A stretch of DNA of 64,000 nucleotides from DASWED01 sp036394995 (GTDB lineage Bacteria > Actinomycetota > UBA4738 > JACQTL01), in contig DASWED010000125.1 of assembly GCA_036394995.1 (NCBI GenBank), positions 1-64,000 on the forward strand. The letters run 5' to 3'. Below are positions 40,768 through 50,434 of this stretch, one piece after another. How positions within the stretch are numbered: the stretch's first letter is position 1; each line of letters begins with the position of its first letter. Below the pieces are notes generated by a model that had not been told where the DNA came from, ran no database searches, and was given only the letters and a program-made list of their open reading frames with translations. The translations under genes and the position numbers were made by a program.

Positions 40768-40800
40768 GAGGGGGCGGCGCCATGGACGCGCCGCCCCCTC
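40768..40800. terminator. Strong bidirectional terminator, 13-bp perfect stem
   Basis: GAGGGGGCGGCGC pairs perfectly with GCGCCGCCCCCTC around CATGGAC, between the convergent ends of the helical-protein and BNR genes. Confidence 0.85.
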
Positions 40801-40820
40801 GACGAACCCCCGCCCAGGGG

Positions 40821-42476
40821 CTACTCCCTGGCGAAGTAGATGAACTGGAGGTACCGGCCGAGCGGCGCGTAGAGGTCACGCATGTCGGTCCACACCATGT
40901 TCACCGACCCGTCCGAGCCGTACTCGATGTTGTTGTAGTCCCCCTCGAACCGGGTGCACCTCTTGCATCCCGGCGCGAAGGCCCTGAAGAACACCGAGTT
41001 CCTCGTGTGCGACGGGGCGGTCGTGACCTCGTGCTGCGCGAACGCGGCGCCGCCGGCCGGGCTCTCGGCCAGCGTGGTCCCGTGCGGTCGGAAATGCGTC
41101 GTGTAGGAGCGGTCGAAGAAGAGGACCCCCACCGTCCCGTCCACGGGGTTCACGTCGACCCACGGGTAGTACTGGTCGTTCCCGGCGCCCTCGTCCGCGG
41201 GGTTGACCTGCGCCGGGGCGGTCCACGTGTCGCCGCCGTTGACCGAGGACACGATGAAGACATCGGTGTTCGTGACCGGGTCGTCCACGTCGTGGGTCCC
41301 GTTGCGGTTGTCCGAGAACACGAAGTACAGCCGCCCGTTCAGCGTGGGGTCGGCGACGACGCCCGCACTGCTCGACACGCGCATCTGCTGATTCGAGAGC
41401 GTCTGGCGTCCGTTCACGTTGATCGGGAAGTCGCGGCTGCCGTCCTCGAGCCCGGCGATCTGCACCGGGTCCGACCACGTCCCGCCGCCGTTCGAGGACT
41501 TCACCAGGAGGAACTGGTCGTCGAACACCTCACCGGACTCCCAGAGGCCCTCGTTCTGCTCGTTGACGTACGACACGTAGACGGTCCCGTCCGGCCCCAC
41601 CGTGGGGACGCCGAACTGGTCCTCGTCGCACTCGCTCGCCGGGCCGTCCTCCTGGTACGTGCACAGGGAGGCGTTCGAGCCGGAGATCTCCTGCGGCGTG
41701 CTCCAGTTGAACCCGCCGTCCGTGGAGTGGGCCTCCCAGATCGGCGACTCCAGCACGTGGCCGGCGGACGAGAGGAATGCGGTCCACACGAGGTACGAGG
41801 TGCCGTAGTGGTCGGACTCCGGGTTGTTGTCCGTGGTGATCCACTCCTTGTCGTTGAACAACCCGTCATCCTCGCACTGGCTCGGGCCGCCGGCATCGGC
41901 GACCTGGACGACCGTGTTCCACTTCTTGCCCCCGTCCTGCGAGATCGACGCGACGACGTCGCCGTCGCAGGCGTCGTTCAGGAAGTTGAGCGACGAGTGG
42001 ATGACCGTCCCGTTCTTCACGTCGAAGGTGGTCACGGGGTCGGACCCGGTCCGCTTGTTCTGGCCGGGAGCTTCGACGGACATGTCGCCGACATACCAGG
42101 TCTTGCCGCCGTTGAACGTCGTGTAGAAGGCGTCACAGCACTGGTCGTAGTCGTTCGACGACCCGACCATGTTCATCGGGTCGGCCGGGTTCACGGCGAT
42201 GTCCGGCTCGTTGTTCGGCAGTATCGTGTCGCAGTCGAGCTTGAGGTTCGCCGCCCCGCTCGCGTTGTTGGTCTTGCACTGGATCTGCGAGGCGGAGTCT
42301 CCCGGGTTCAGGTCGGCGCTCTGCGCCTTCTGCTTCAGGTGCAGGCTCTCCAGGGCCAGCGGACTGAAATGGCTGCGCGGCGTGGCCCTGGTGGCGCCGG
42401 GCGCCGCCGTCGCCCATTGCGACACAGCCAGGGCCATCCCCACGGCCAGCACAGCAGCGATCCGGAGTCTTCTCAT
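40821..42476 (-). CDS. Secreted BNR/Asp-box repeat protein
   Basis: A 551-residue exported protein with a signal peptide (MRRLRIAAVLAVGMALAVSQ, cleavage after about ATAAPG). It has at least five Asp-box-like turns: FNGGKTWYV, SQDGGKKWNT, STDGGFNWST, SSNGGGTWSD and SVNGGDTWTA, indicating a beta-propeller of about six blades. Several Cys pairs (DQCCDAFY, PGCKRCTRF) point to disulfides outside the cell. No sialidase catalytic signature is evident. GGGAGGG lies before ATG 42476. The protein at 2707 shares the repeat type but not close sequence. Confidence 0.82.
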   Translation of the reverse strand: MRRLRIAAVLAVGMALAVSQWATAAPGATRATPRSHFSPLALESLHLKQKAQSADLNPGDSASQIQCKTNNASGAANLKLDCDTILPNNEPDIAVNPADPMNMVGSSNDYDQCCDAFYTTFNGGKTWYVGDMSVEAPGQNKRTGSDPVTTFDVKNGTVIHSSLNFLNDACDGDVVASISQDGGKKWNTVVQVADAGGPSQCEDDGLFNDKEWITTDNNPESDHYGTSYLVWTAFLSSAGHVLESPIWEAHSTDGGFNWSTPQEISGSNASLCTYQEDGPASECDEDQFGVPTVGPDGTVYVSYVNEQNEGLWESGEVFDDQFLLVKSSNGGGTWSDPVQIAGLEDGSRDFPINVNGRQTLSNQQMRVSSSAGVVADPTLNGRLYFVFSDNRNGTHDVDDPVTNTDVFIVSSVNGGDTWTAPAQVNPADEGAGNDQYYPWVDVNPVDGTVGVLFFDRSYTTHFRPHGTTLAESPAGGAAFAQHEVTTAPSHTRNSVFFRAFAPGCKRCTRFEGDYNNIEYGSDGSVNMVWTDMRDLYAPLGRYLQFIYFARE

Positions 42477-42590
42477 CGACACCCTCCCCTGGGCAGTTGG
42501 ACGAGGGTTGTATAGCACGAACGGTGCTCGAAGACGAAACAGCATGAACCCCCCGGGGGGCCGGCGGACAGCGTGCCGGAGCCGGGCCGG

Positions 42591-43322
42591 CTACCCGGAG
42601 CGCTGCGGGCGAGGGGCCCTGGCGGCGCCGGGGTCGATGCCCTTCCAGACGGTCCGGACGAGCTCGATGGCGTAGTGCCCGTCGTCGAGGACGCCGCCGT
42701 CGCGGTGGGTGACCTGGCCCGCCTCTCCCACCAGCTCGACGAGCACGGCATGGGCGAAGCACGTCCCCAACACGAGGCGGGCCGCCATCTCGGGGGAGGC
42801 GTGCCGGTCGATCCGGCCCAGTCGCTGCTCCGCCCGGAGGTACCCGGTGAGCGCCCGGATGGCCCGCAGCGGGCCGCCCTCCTTGCGCTCCCAGTCGGCC
42901 CGCTGGCCCTCGAGGAGCTCGGGATCCGCCAGGTGCGCGGCGATCATCGGCACGATCGACCGGTGGAACTCCAGCGCGGAGACCGCGAAGTCCTCCAGGG
43001 TGTCGCGGACCGTCCCCTGTCCGGCCCGGCCCGGGAGGGAGTCCACCATGGCCGCCCAGCCCTCGAACCGGCCCATGACGACGGCGTGGAGGAGGGCGTG
43101 CTTGTCCGGGAAGTAGCGGTAGATGCTCCCCTCGGCGCACTCCGCCCGTACCGCGATGGCCCGGGTGGTGGCGGCGAGGACCCCTCGCTCCGCGATGATC
43201 TGGGCGGTGGCCTGGACGATGCGCTCGCGGGGCCCGAGGCGGGCGACGGCGACCGCACCGGGACCGCCCTGCGCCGCCTCGAGCGGGTCCCTCGGAGGAG
43301 TCTCAGTGGCCACCGGCGGCAT
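42591..43322 (-). CDS. TetR-family transcriptional repressor of the adjacent efflux pump
   Basis: A 243-residue TetR protein. The N-terminal helix-turn-helix is IVQATAQIIAERGVLAATTR, AIAVRAECAEGSIYRYFPDK and HALLHAVV. The ligand domain runs to the end, with LGTCFAHAVLVELVGEAG. Its start lies inside the last 20 bp of the MFS gene, so it is translated from the same mRNA. The pair of palindromes at 44965-44999 upstream of that operon are its expected operators. Confidence 0.88.
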   Translation of the reverse strand: MPPVATETPPRDPLEAAQGGPGAVAVARLGPRERIVQATAQIIAERGVLAATTRAIAVRAECAEGSIYRYFPDKHALLHAVVMGRFEGWAAMVDSLPGRAGQGTVRDTLEDFAVSALEFHRSIVPMIAAHLADPELLEGQRADWERKEGGPLRAIRALTGYLRAEQRLGRIDRHASPEMAARLVLGTCFAHAVLVELVGEAGQVTHRDGGVLDDGHYAIELVRTVWKGIDPGAARAPRPQRSG

Positions 43323-44901
43323 CCTCTCCCGCCCCGACGTGGCTCCGGACGAAGATCGCCGACACCACCGAGGCGAGCACGGCGAATCCCACCGCGACCA
43401 GGAACGCGATGTGGATGGAGTGCGTGAACGAGACCCGGACCGCCTCCTGGACGGTGTGCACGACCTGGGGCGAGGTCCCGGGAGGCGGCGCCACCGCGTG
43501 CGTCGAGCCCGACGCCGCAGCGGAGCCGGCCTTGTCCACGATCGCGTTGGCCGTCCGGGTCGGGAACCCAGCGTCCACCAGGCGGGCCAGGAAGGACCGC
43601 TTGAACGACGATGTCACCACGGCTCCGAGCAGGGCGATACCGAACACCCCCCCCAGCTCCCGGCTCGTGTTCGTGGCCGCCGAGGCCACGCCGGCCCGCT
43701 GGACGGGGACGCTCGCCATCACCGCGGCGGTCATCGGAGCCATGGTCGAGGCCATCCCGGCGCCCATGACCACCATGGAGGGCAGGATCACCCACATGTA
43801 GGACGAGTCCGGCTGGAGGCGAAGGGCCAGGGCCAGCCCGGTTCCCAGGGTCAGCGTCCCGAACGTCATGAACCACCGGGAGCCGAACCGGTCGGACAGC
43901 CGGCCGGCCACCGGCGCGATGAGGAGGATCATCACGGTGAACGGGAACAGCCGGACCCCCGCGCCGATGGGGGAGAAGCCCCGGACGTTCTGGAGGTACA
44001 GCGACAGGAAGAACGTCGACCCGAACAGGGCGAAGAACACCGAGGCCGCGACGACGTTCGCCGCGGCGAACGTGGGGATCCGGAAGAACGCCAGGGGGAG
44101 CATCGGGTACTCGCGGCGCGACTCGATGACGAAGAACGTCACCAGCAGGACCGCCGACAGGGCGAACGAGCCGAGGATCACCCCGTCGGTCCATCCTCGA
44201 TCGTTCCCCTCGATGAGGGCGTAGACCAGGAAGAACAGGCCGGAGGTCCCCGTGATCAGGCCCGGCGGATCGAGCCGGCGGGAGCGCGACTGGTCGCGGG
44301 ATTCACGGACCACGATCCAGGCCAGGGTCGCGCCGACGAACCCGATCGGGACGTTCACGAAGAAGATGCTCTGCCAGCTGACGTGTTCGACCAGCCACCC
44401 CCCGATGAGCGGACCCAGGGCGATGGCCAGCCCCGACATGGCGGCCCAGATGCCGATGGCCGCCCCCCGCTCCTTGCCGGTGAACGTCGCCGTGATGATC
44501 GAGAGCGTCCCGGGCAGGAGCATCGCCGCCCCGAGTCCCTGGACGGCCCGGAACGCGATGAGCTGGTCGATGCTCTGGGACAGCCCGCAGGCCAGTGAGC
44601 CCAGGACGAACACGCCCAGGCCGGTCAGGAAGAAGCGCTTGCGCCCGTACAGGTCGCCGAGCGCGCCGCCGGTGAGCATGAACGACGCGAACGTCAGGGT
44701 GTAGGCGTCGATGATCCACTGGAGCCCCGACACGCCGGATCCCAGCTTGTCCTGGATCGTGGGCAGCGCCACGTTCACCACGAGGTTGTCGAGCATGGGC
44801 ATGAACAGCCCGAACACCATCGCGACGAGGACCCACCACTTCCGTCCGTCGGCCGGCGGGGCCGTCGCGTCCGATGAGGTCCTCTGCAAGGTCCTCGCCA
44901 T
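43303..44901 (-). CDS. MFS drug-efflux transporter, DHA2 (14-helix, EmrB/QacA) family
   Basis: A 532-residue proton-coupled exporter with about 14 transmembrane helices. It has the family motifs LDNLVVNVALPTIQ (motif D1), GGALGDLYGRKRFFLTGLGV (motif A) and PGTLSIITATF, and LPGTL-type motif C near GPLIGGWLVEHVSWQSIFFV. ATG 44901 has AAGGAGG upstream. It is co-transcribed with the TetR gene at its 3' end and divergent from a MarR gene. Substrate unknown, probably hydrophobic or cationic compounds. Confidence 0.92.
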   Translation of the reverse strand: MARTLQRTSSDATAPPADGRKWWVLVAMVFGLFMPMLDNLVVNVALPTIQDKLGSGVSGLQWIIDAYTLTFASFMLTGGALGDLYGRKRFFLTGLGVFVLGSLACGLSQSIDQLIAFRAVQGLGAAMLLPGTLSIITATFTGKERGAAIGIWAAMSGLAIALGPLIGGWLVEHVSWQSIFFVNVPIGFVGATLAWIVVRESRDQSRSRRLDPPGLITGTSGLFFLVYALIEGNDRGWTDGVILGSFALSAVLLVTFFVIESRREYPMLPLAFFRIPTFAAANVVAASVFFALFGSTFFLSLYLQNVRGFSPIGAGVRLFPFTVMILLIAPVAGRLSDRFGSRWFMTFGTLTLGTGLALALRLQPDSSYMWVILPSMVVMGAGMASTMAPMTAAVMASVPVQRAGVASAATNTSRELGGVFGIALLGAVVTSSFKRSFLARLVDAGFPTRTANAIVDKAGSAAASGSTHAVAPPPGTSPQVVHTVQEAVRVSFTHSIHIAFLVAVGFAVLASVVSAIFVRSHVGAGEDAAGGH

Positions 44902-44964
44902 CCGTGTCCTCCTTGCAGTCTCGTGGGGGCGCCTCGCCCCGCATCCCGCCGCCGGTGGCGCGAC

Positions 44965-44982
44965 TGAGTGAGCGCTCACTCA
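44965..44982. promoter_or_regulatory. Palindromic operator 1, 18 bp
   Basis: TGAGTGAGCGCTCACTCA is a perfect palindrome of TetR-operator form, 64 bp upstream of the DHA2 transporter start in the divergent gap. Confidence 0.8.
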
Positions 44983-44985
44983 TTG

Positions 44986-44999
44986 TGAGTGCGCACTCA
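44986..44999. promoter_or_regulatory. Palindromic operator 2, 14 bp
   Basis: TGAGTGCGCACTCA, a perfect palindrome sharing both half-sites with operator 1. The two centres are 19 bp apart, allowing cooperative binding on nearly the same helix face. Confidence 0.78.
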
Positions 45000-45068
45000 C
45001 TCACTCGTCAAATCCAGCTCCCGCCTGGTCCGGTTGTCGCTGCGGTCGACCTCTGAGATAGTTGCGCG

Positions 45069-45581
45069 ATGCAAAGGTCCCGAGACGCAACCATCGAACG
45101 TGCCGCCGACGATCTCCGGCTGGCCGAGCTCGCCGACGCCTTCGAGGCCCACTGGGCCGAGGTGGCCCGGTTCGTCCTCAACAAGCGGTGGAAGGCCGCC
45201 ATGTACTCGGGTCCCGAGGCCCATCTGTCCCATCTCGAGCTGGCGGCCCTGACGCTCCTCGGCGATCGCGACTTCCGCATGGGCGACCTCGCCGCCCAGA
45301 TCGGGCTCTCCGAGAGCTCGGCGACGCGTCTGGTCGACCGTCTGGCGGCGGCCGGCCTGGTCGAGCGGCGGGCCTCGCTGGCGGACCGGCGTTCCGTGTC
45401 GGCCGGGCTCACCGCCGAGGGCCGGAAGTCCGTGACGCGGATCCGCGACGGCCGCCGGCGGTTCCTCACCGAGATCCTCACCGCGCTCCCCGCGGACGAG
45501 CGGGCGGAGCTGGTCAGGTTGTTCGGTCGCGTCGCCGACGAGCTCCGCCTCCGCGAAGGATCCAGCGAGGCCCACTCGTGA
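45069..45581 (+). CDS. MarR-family transcriptional regulator
   Basis: A 170-residue winged-helix regulator. LSHLELAALTLLGDRDFRMG and DLAAQIGLSESSATRLVDRL form the recognition helix region. AAAGLVERRASLADRRSVSA is the wing with the conserved D-RR. GLTAEGRKSVTRI leads to the C-terminal dimer helix. The following MFS gene starts in its last 4 bp (GTGA), so it most likely controls that pump in response to a ligand. The gap upstream also holds the two TetR-type palindromes. Confidence 0.9.
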   Translation: MQRSRDATIERAADDLRLAELADAFEAHWAEVARFVLNKRWKAAMYSGPEAHLSHLELAALTLLGDRDFRMGDLAAQIGLSESSATRLVDRLAAAGLVERRASLADRRSVSAGLTAEGRKSVTRIRDGRRRFLTEILTALPADERAELVRLFGRVADELRLREGSSEAHS

Positions 45582-47092
45582 CCCGCCGCCAGATCCTCGT
45601 GGTGTTCGCCGGCGTCATGCTGGGCCTGTTCCTGGCGGCGCTCGACCAGACCATCGTCGCGACGGCCCTGCCGAGGATCGTGCAGGACCTCCACGGCGGC
45701 GAGCACCTGTCGTGGGTGGTCACGGCCTACCTGCTGACCTCGACGGTGACCGTGCCCCTCTACGGCAAGCTGTCCGACCTGCTCGGGCGGCGTGTCCTGT
45801 TCATCTTCTCGATCTCGGTGTTCCTCGTGGGGTCGGCGCTGTCGGGGCTGGCGCAGGACATGACCCAGCTGATCCTCTTCAGGGGGCTGCAGGGCCTCGG
45901 CGCCGGCGGGATCCTGCCCCTCGGCCTCATCGTGATCGGCGATCTGTTCTCGCCCCGGGAACGCGGCCGCTACCAGGGGATCACCGGAGGGGTGTTCGCG
46001 ATGTCCTCCGTCATCGGCCCGCTCGTCGGCGGCTACCTCACCGACAACGTCTCGTGGCGGTGGATCTTCTACGTGAACATCCCCATCGGCGCGGTGGCGC
46101 TGTTCGTGATCGTGACCACCATGCACCTCCCGCACGTGCGCAAGGAGCACCGCATCGACTACATGGGCGCGGCCGTGCTGACCTCCGCGGTCACGTGCCT
46201 GCTCCTGGTCTCGACCTGGGGCGGGAGGACCTACCCCTGGGGTTCGGCGCAGATCCTGGTTCCGGGCGCGGCGGCACTGGTCGGGCTCGCCGCGTTTGTC
46301 GTCATCGAGCGGCGGGCGTCCGAGCCCGTGCTGCCGCTCACCCTGTTCCGCAGCGGCATCTTCACCGTGTCGAGCCTGGCCAGCCTGGTGATCGGCGCGG
46401 CGATGTTCGGCACGATCGTGTTCATCCCGCTGTTCGTGACCGGCGTGATCCGGGGATCGGCCACCAACGCAGGGATCGTGCTGATCCCGCTCATGCTCGC
46501 GATCGTCTCCTCCGTCGTCGTGAGCGGGCAGATCGTGACGCGAACGGGGCGGTACAAGATCTTCCCGATCCTGGGGTCCGCGGTCACCCTGGCCGGGTTC
46601 TGGTTGCTGACCCGCCTCACGGTGGACGCCACGTCCGGGCAGGCCACGATCGCCATGGTGGTGATCGGGCTCGGGATCGGGCAGATGATGCAGACGTACA
46701 CGCTCGCGGTGCAGAACGACGCACGCCGGGAGGACATGGGGGTGGCCACCGCCACGGTCCAGTTCGCCCGGTCCATCGGAGGGACCTTTGGAGTGGCCGT
46801 GTTCGGAACCGTCCTCGCCCAGCGTCTCGTGACGGAGGGCGACCTGCACGGGAGTGGCTCCCGGCTGGCCCTCGCCAACTCGCTCCACACGGTGTTCCTG
46901 ATCGCCCTGCCGCTCGCGGCGCTCGCGCTGGTCCTGGCGTTCGCGCTGAAGGAGAAGCCTCTGCGGACGGTGGCGTTCGTGCACGACTCCGCCGCCGAGG
47001 TGGGCACCGACATGTCCGCCACCCCGGTGGGAGAGGAGGGGTCGGCAGAGATCGTCGACCTCGAGCTCTGCCGAGCGGAGGGGCGCAGCTGA
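45578..47092 (+). CDS. MFS drug-efflux transporter, DHA2 family
   Basis: A 504-residue, about 14-helix exporter. LFLAALDQTIVATALPRIVQ is motif D1, LYGKLSDLLGRRVLFIFSIS motif A, and FAMSSVIGPLVGGYLTDNVS WRWIFYVN the motif C region, here split at residue 20. An acidic C-terminal tail of about 40 residues follows the last helix. It is translationally coupled to the MarR gene. It is only distantly similar to the divergent transporter at 43303, so the two are not a recent duplication. Confidence 0.92.
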   Translation: MTRRQILVVFAGVMLGLFLAALDQTIVATALPRIVQDLHGGEHLSWVVTAYLLTSTVTVPLYGKLSDLLGRRVLFIFSISVFLVGSALSGLAQDMTQLILFRGLQGLGAGGILPLGLIVIGDLFSPRERGRYQGITGGVFAMSSVIGPLVGGYLTDNVSWRWIFYVNIPIGAVALFVIVTTMHLPHVRKEHRIDYMGAAVLTSAVTCLLLVSTWGGRTYPWGSAQILVPGAAALVGLAAFVVIERRASEPVLPLTLFRSGIFTVSSLASLVIGAAMFGTIVFIPLFVTGVIRGSATNAGIVLIPLMLAIVSSVVVSGQIVTRTGRYKIFPILGSAVTLAGFWLLTRLTVDATSGQATIAMVVIGLGIGQMMQTYTLAVQNDARREDMGVATATVQFARSIGGTFGVAVFGTVLAQRLVTEGDLHGSGSRLALANSLHTVFLIALPLAALALVLAFALKEKPLRTVAFVHDSAAEVGTDMSATPVGEEGSAEIVDLELCRAEGRS

Positions 47093-47239
47093 ATCCACGG
47101 TGCACCCATCTGTCGCGGGCGGAGGACCTCCGCTGGCCCGATGGGTGGATGGCTCCCCGAGCCACGGACCGGTAGCCTGCCCCGGAGCGCACGGGCTTCA
47201 GGAGCGCCCGGGCGAGAAGTCCCGAGGAGGTTCGCGAAC

Positions 47240-48595
47240 GTGGGCACCATCGACATGGTCACGGAGATCCCCGGCCCGAGATCGCGGGCCATCCTGGAAC
47301 GCAAGGAGCGGGTGGTGTGCAACCCGCTCGACATCCACGCCCCGGCGGTCATCGCCGAGGCCCTCGGCGCGGCGTTCACCGACGCCGACGGCAACACGCT
47401 CCTGGACTTCTCGGGCGGCCTGGGGTGCCACCTCGTCGGTTACTCGCACCCCAAGGTCGTGGAGGCGGTCCAGCGCCAGGCCGCGCGGTTCTCCCACACG
47501 GACTTCTCGGTGATCCCGTACGAGGTCTACTTGGAGCTGGCCGAGTGGCTGGTCCGGCTCACCGGTGGCGGCGACCGGAAGGTCGCGCTGTTCAACGCCG
47601 GGGCCGAGGCCGTGGAGAACGCGGTGAAGTTCGCCAAGGCCTTCACCGGCCGGACCGCGCTGATCTGCTTCGAGGGCGCGTTCCACGGACGGACCCTGCT
47701 CACGATGTCGCTGACCAGCCGGCACCGGCCGTACAAGACCGGCTTCGGGCCGTTCGCGCCGGAGGTGTACCGGTTCCCGTTCCCGTACCCCTACCGCAGC
47801 ACGCACCCCGAGGAGGCCGGCCGGGCGGCACTCGAGGCGCTGGAGCGAGGGTTCACGACCGTCGTCGACCCCCGGACGGTGGCCGCCGCCATCGTCGAAC
47901 CGATCCAGGGCGAGGGCGGCTTCATCGTTCCCACCCCGGAGTTCCTGTCCGGCCTGAAGGACCTGTGCGCCCGCCACGGCATCCTGGTGATCGCCGACGA
48001 GATCCAGTCGGGGACCGGCCGAACCGGGACGTTCCTGGCCTCGGAGCACTTCGATTTCGAACCGGACCTGGTGTGCCTGGCCAAGTCCCTGGCGAACGGA
48101 TATCCGCTCTCGGCGGTCGTGGGCAGGGCAGAGATCATGGACTCGCCGGGACCGAGCGCGATCGGCGGCACCTACGTGGGGAACCCGGTGGCCTGCGCCG
48201 CCGCGGTCGCCGTCCTCGACGTCATCGAGGAGGAGGGGCTGCTGGAGCGGGCGGAGGTCGTGGGCAAGACGATCCGGTCGCGGTGGGAGCACATCGCCGA
48301 GGACGTCCCCGAGGTGGGCGAGGTCCGGGGCGTGGGCGCCATGATCGGCGTCGAGTTCGTCCAGGACCGGGAGACTCGCGAGCCGAGCGGGGAGTTCGTC
48401 GGGGCCCTCATGCAGGAGGCCATGGGCCGCGGCGTGGTCACCGTGTCCTGCGGGCCGTACCACAACGTGCTCCGGCACCTCGTGCCGCTGGTCATCACCG
48501 ACGAGCAGCTGGACGAGGGGCTCGACGTCCTGGCCGAGAGCGCCGCGGCGGCGCACCGGCGCCCCGGCCGGATGGGCGGCGACGACCCCAGCTGA
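47240..48595 (+). CDS. Class III PLP aminotransferase (GABA/diaminobutyrate type)
   Basis: A 451-residue omega-aminotransferase. FSGGLGCHLVGYSHPKVVEA is near the N-terminus. FNAGAEAVENAVKFAKAFTG, FEGAFHGRTLL, IVEPIQGEGGF and VIADEIQSGTGRTG (with the PLP-contacting Asp) follow, and VCLAKSLANGYPLSAVVG holds the Schiff-base Lys. It ends complete. GTG 47240 is preferred (GAGGAGG 9 nt away). The likely amino donor is GABA or another omega-amino acid; which one cannot be told. Confidence 0.9.
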   Translation: MGTIDMVTEIPGPRSRAILERKERVVCNPLDIHAPAVIAEALGAAFTDADGNTLLDFSGGLGCHLVGYSHPKVVEAVQRQAARFSHTDFSVIPYEVYLELAEWLVRLTGGGDRKVALFNAGAEAVENAVKFAKAFTGRTALICFEGAFHGRTLLTMSLTSRHRPYKTGFGPFAPEVYRFPFPYPYRSTHPEEAGRAALEALERGFTTVVDPRTVAAAIVEPIQGEGGFIVPTPEFLSGLKDLCARHGILVIADEIQSGTGRTGTFLASEHFDFEPDLVCLAKSLANGYPLSAVVGRAEIMDSPGPSAIGGTYVGNPVACAAAVAVLDVIEEEGLLERAEVVGKTIRSRWEHIAEDVPEVGEVRGVGAMIGVEFVQDRETREPSGEFVGALMQEAMGRGVVTVSCGPYHNVLRHLVPLVITDEQLDEGLDVLAESAAAAHRRPGRMGGDDPS

Positions 48596-48620
48596 CGATC
48601 GGGCCCGGGACCGGGCGCCA

Positions 48621-50231
48621 TCACGAAGGCGCGGACGGGCTGGGGCTCGGGCTTCCGCTGGGACTCGGGCCCGGCGATGGCGCGACGGCGTCGACCAGGA
48701 TGCCGAGGGTGGCCGGTCGCGAACCGGTGCCGTTCGACGACAGCGCCTGGATGGTCACCCGGTAGACCCCCGGTGGGACGGGGGAGCCCGATCCATCGGT
48801 GCCGTCCCACTCCAGACTCAGGCCGTCCCGGTACTGGAACCGGCTGGCGTAGACGGAGCCGTCCACCCCGCTCACGGTGACGTGCCAGGTCAGGGGCCCG
48901 GCCGACGTGGCGTAGAAGCGCGTGGAGGTCACCCCCGCCTTCACCACCCGCCTGGTCTCGCCGGGCCGGTACAGCTTGGGCTGGCCGGCCGCCTCCACCA
49001 CGTCGCGGATGTCCGGCAGCCGGGGGTAGAGCAGGGCGCCCGGGCAGTCGGTGTTCCCGGTGTCGAGGTGGCCCGCGATCACCGGCAGGGTCACGCGGGT
49101 TCCGGCCGGGTAGCGGGTCGTGGAGCCGCCCTCGGACACCATCGACGTGGTCCCGAGCGGCGGGAGGTGCGCGACGTCCAGCCGCCACGTCAGCAGCCGC
49201 TCCAGCGAGGCCACGGTGGCGGCGGGCGGTGCCTCCTCCTGCCAGTTCCCCATGGTGGAGATCGAGAACGTGTTCGGGTTGAACCCCATCTGCGAGCCGG
49301 GCTGCACCGGGCGGCTCGGCCCGCCGGCCCGGCCCACGAAGATCGTGCCGAACCGGTCGATCAGGAAGTTGTACGCGATGTCGCAGTAGCCCCGTTCCTG
49401 GGTGTGGTACCAGTAGATCGCCCGCACGATGTCGTCGGACTGCGCGGCCGTGTACCCGTTCGTTCCGGACGTGTGATGGACGAACGCCATCTTCACCCGG
49501 TCGTTGTAGTACGGGGCCGAACAGCCCGCGGTGCCGGTGTTGAAGTAGCGGGGGTCCGCGCCCCACTGCGCGCGGGTCACCCACGCCGGCCGGGCCTCGG
49601 ATGCGCTGGCGGAGGACACGCCGGGCGCCGCCTGCACCGGTTCCTGGGGGGGCGCCGTCTCCGGGCCCGCGGCCGACCCCGACGTGTTCACGAACGCTGC
49701 GTGCAGCCCCGCCAGGGCGGTGTGCGCGGGGACGGTGAGGGTGAACCGGATGCACCGGCTGCCGCCCGTCCACACGAGCCCGGTGTCCTGGCGTTCCGGA
49801 TGGTAGTCCGGCGTGGTGGGGCCGGGGCCCTCGCTGGGCTCCGCGCCGACCACCTGCGGCAGCTCGAACGCGGTACGCGAGCTCCCAGCCGCCACCCTGC
49901 CGTCGACGGGCGCAACCGATCCGGTCTGGTTCCATCCCAGGGCCACGGCCGTGAACCAGATCGGTGAGCACACGGTCTGCGGCGACGTCGTCGCCGGGCG
50001 CGCGAAGGCCCGGATCGTCCCGTCGCGGCTCACGGCGAGGGCGTCGCCGGCCGACCGGGCGGATCGCGCCATCGCGGCCGGGGCGATCGGGACCTCCCGG
50101 GCGACCGTGGTGGGCGCGGGCGACCCGTGCGCGCTCGGCAGCAGCGGGATCCATCCGGCGACCGTGACCGTCACGGCCGTGGCGAGCACGGCTGCGGCGC
50201 GGCGGGCACGGCTCCTGCGGACAGCTGGCAT
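48621..50231 (-). CDS. Secreted N-acetylmuramoyl-L-alanine amidase (PGRP/amidase_2)
   Basis: A 536-residue cell-wall hydrolase. A signal peptide (about 1-36) is followed by an uncharacterised beta domain (about 50-190). A spacer precedes the amidase_2/PGRP domain (about 210-400): WVTRAQWGADPRYF, MAFVHHTSGTNGY with the first zinc His, YCDIAYNFLIDRFGTIFVGR, and IAGHLDTGNTDCPG with the second His and the Cys ligand. A FlgD-like Ig domain (about 420-510) with WDGTDGSGSPVPPGVYRVTI comes last, then a Ser-Pro tail. GGGAGA precedes ATG 50231. Confidence 0.88.
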   Translation of the reverse strand: MPAVRRSRARRAAAVLATAVTVTVAGWIPLLPSAHGSPAPTTVAREVPIAPAAMARSARSAGDALAVSRDGTIRAFARPATTSPQTVCSPIWFTAVALGWNQTGSVAPVDGRVAAGSSRTAFELPQVVGAEPSEGPGPTTPDYHPERQDTGLVWTGGSRCIRFTLTVPAHTALAGLHAAFVNTSGSAAGPETAPPQEPVQAAPGVSSASASEARPAWVTRAQWGADPRYFNTGTAGCSAPYYNDRVKMAFVHHTSGTNGYTAAQSDDIVRAIYWYHTQERGYCDIAYNFLIDRFGTIFVGRAGGPSRPVQPGSQMGFNPNTFSISTMGNWQEEAPPAATVASLERLLTWRLDVAHLPPLGTTSMVSEGGSTTRYPAGTRVTLPVIAGHLDTGNTDCPGALLYPRLPDIRDVVEAAGQPKLYRPGETRRVVKAGVTSTRFYATSAGPLTWHVTVSGVDGSVYASRFQYRDGLSLEWDGTDGSGSPVPPGVYRVTIQALSSNGTGSRPATLGILVDAVAPSPGPSPSGSPSPSPSAPS

Positions 50232-50434
50232 CGACGGCGTCTCCCGGTGTTCGCCGGCATGGGTCGGGGGGTCCTTCCTACCCGACCGGCGGAGTCCTGG
50301 CAAGCATTCGTATCGGCATCGCCGGTGGATCCGCTGAAATCACGGCCACCGGGCGGGGCGGGGATACCGGGAATCGGGGAGCGCGGGCTCCGCGTCCGGG
50401 GCATTCGGGCCGCCGGTCTGGGATGCTCGGCGCC

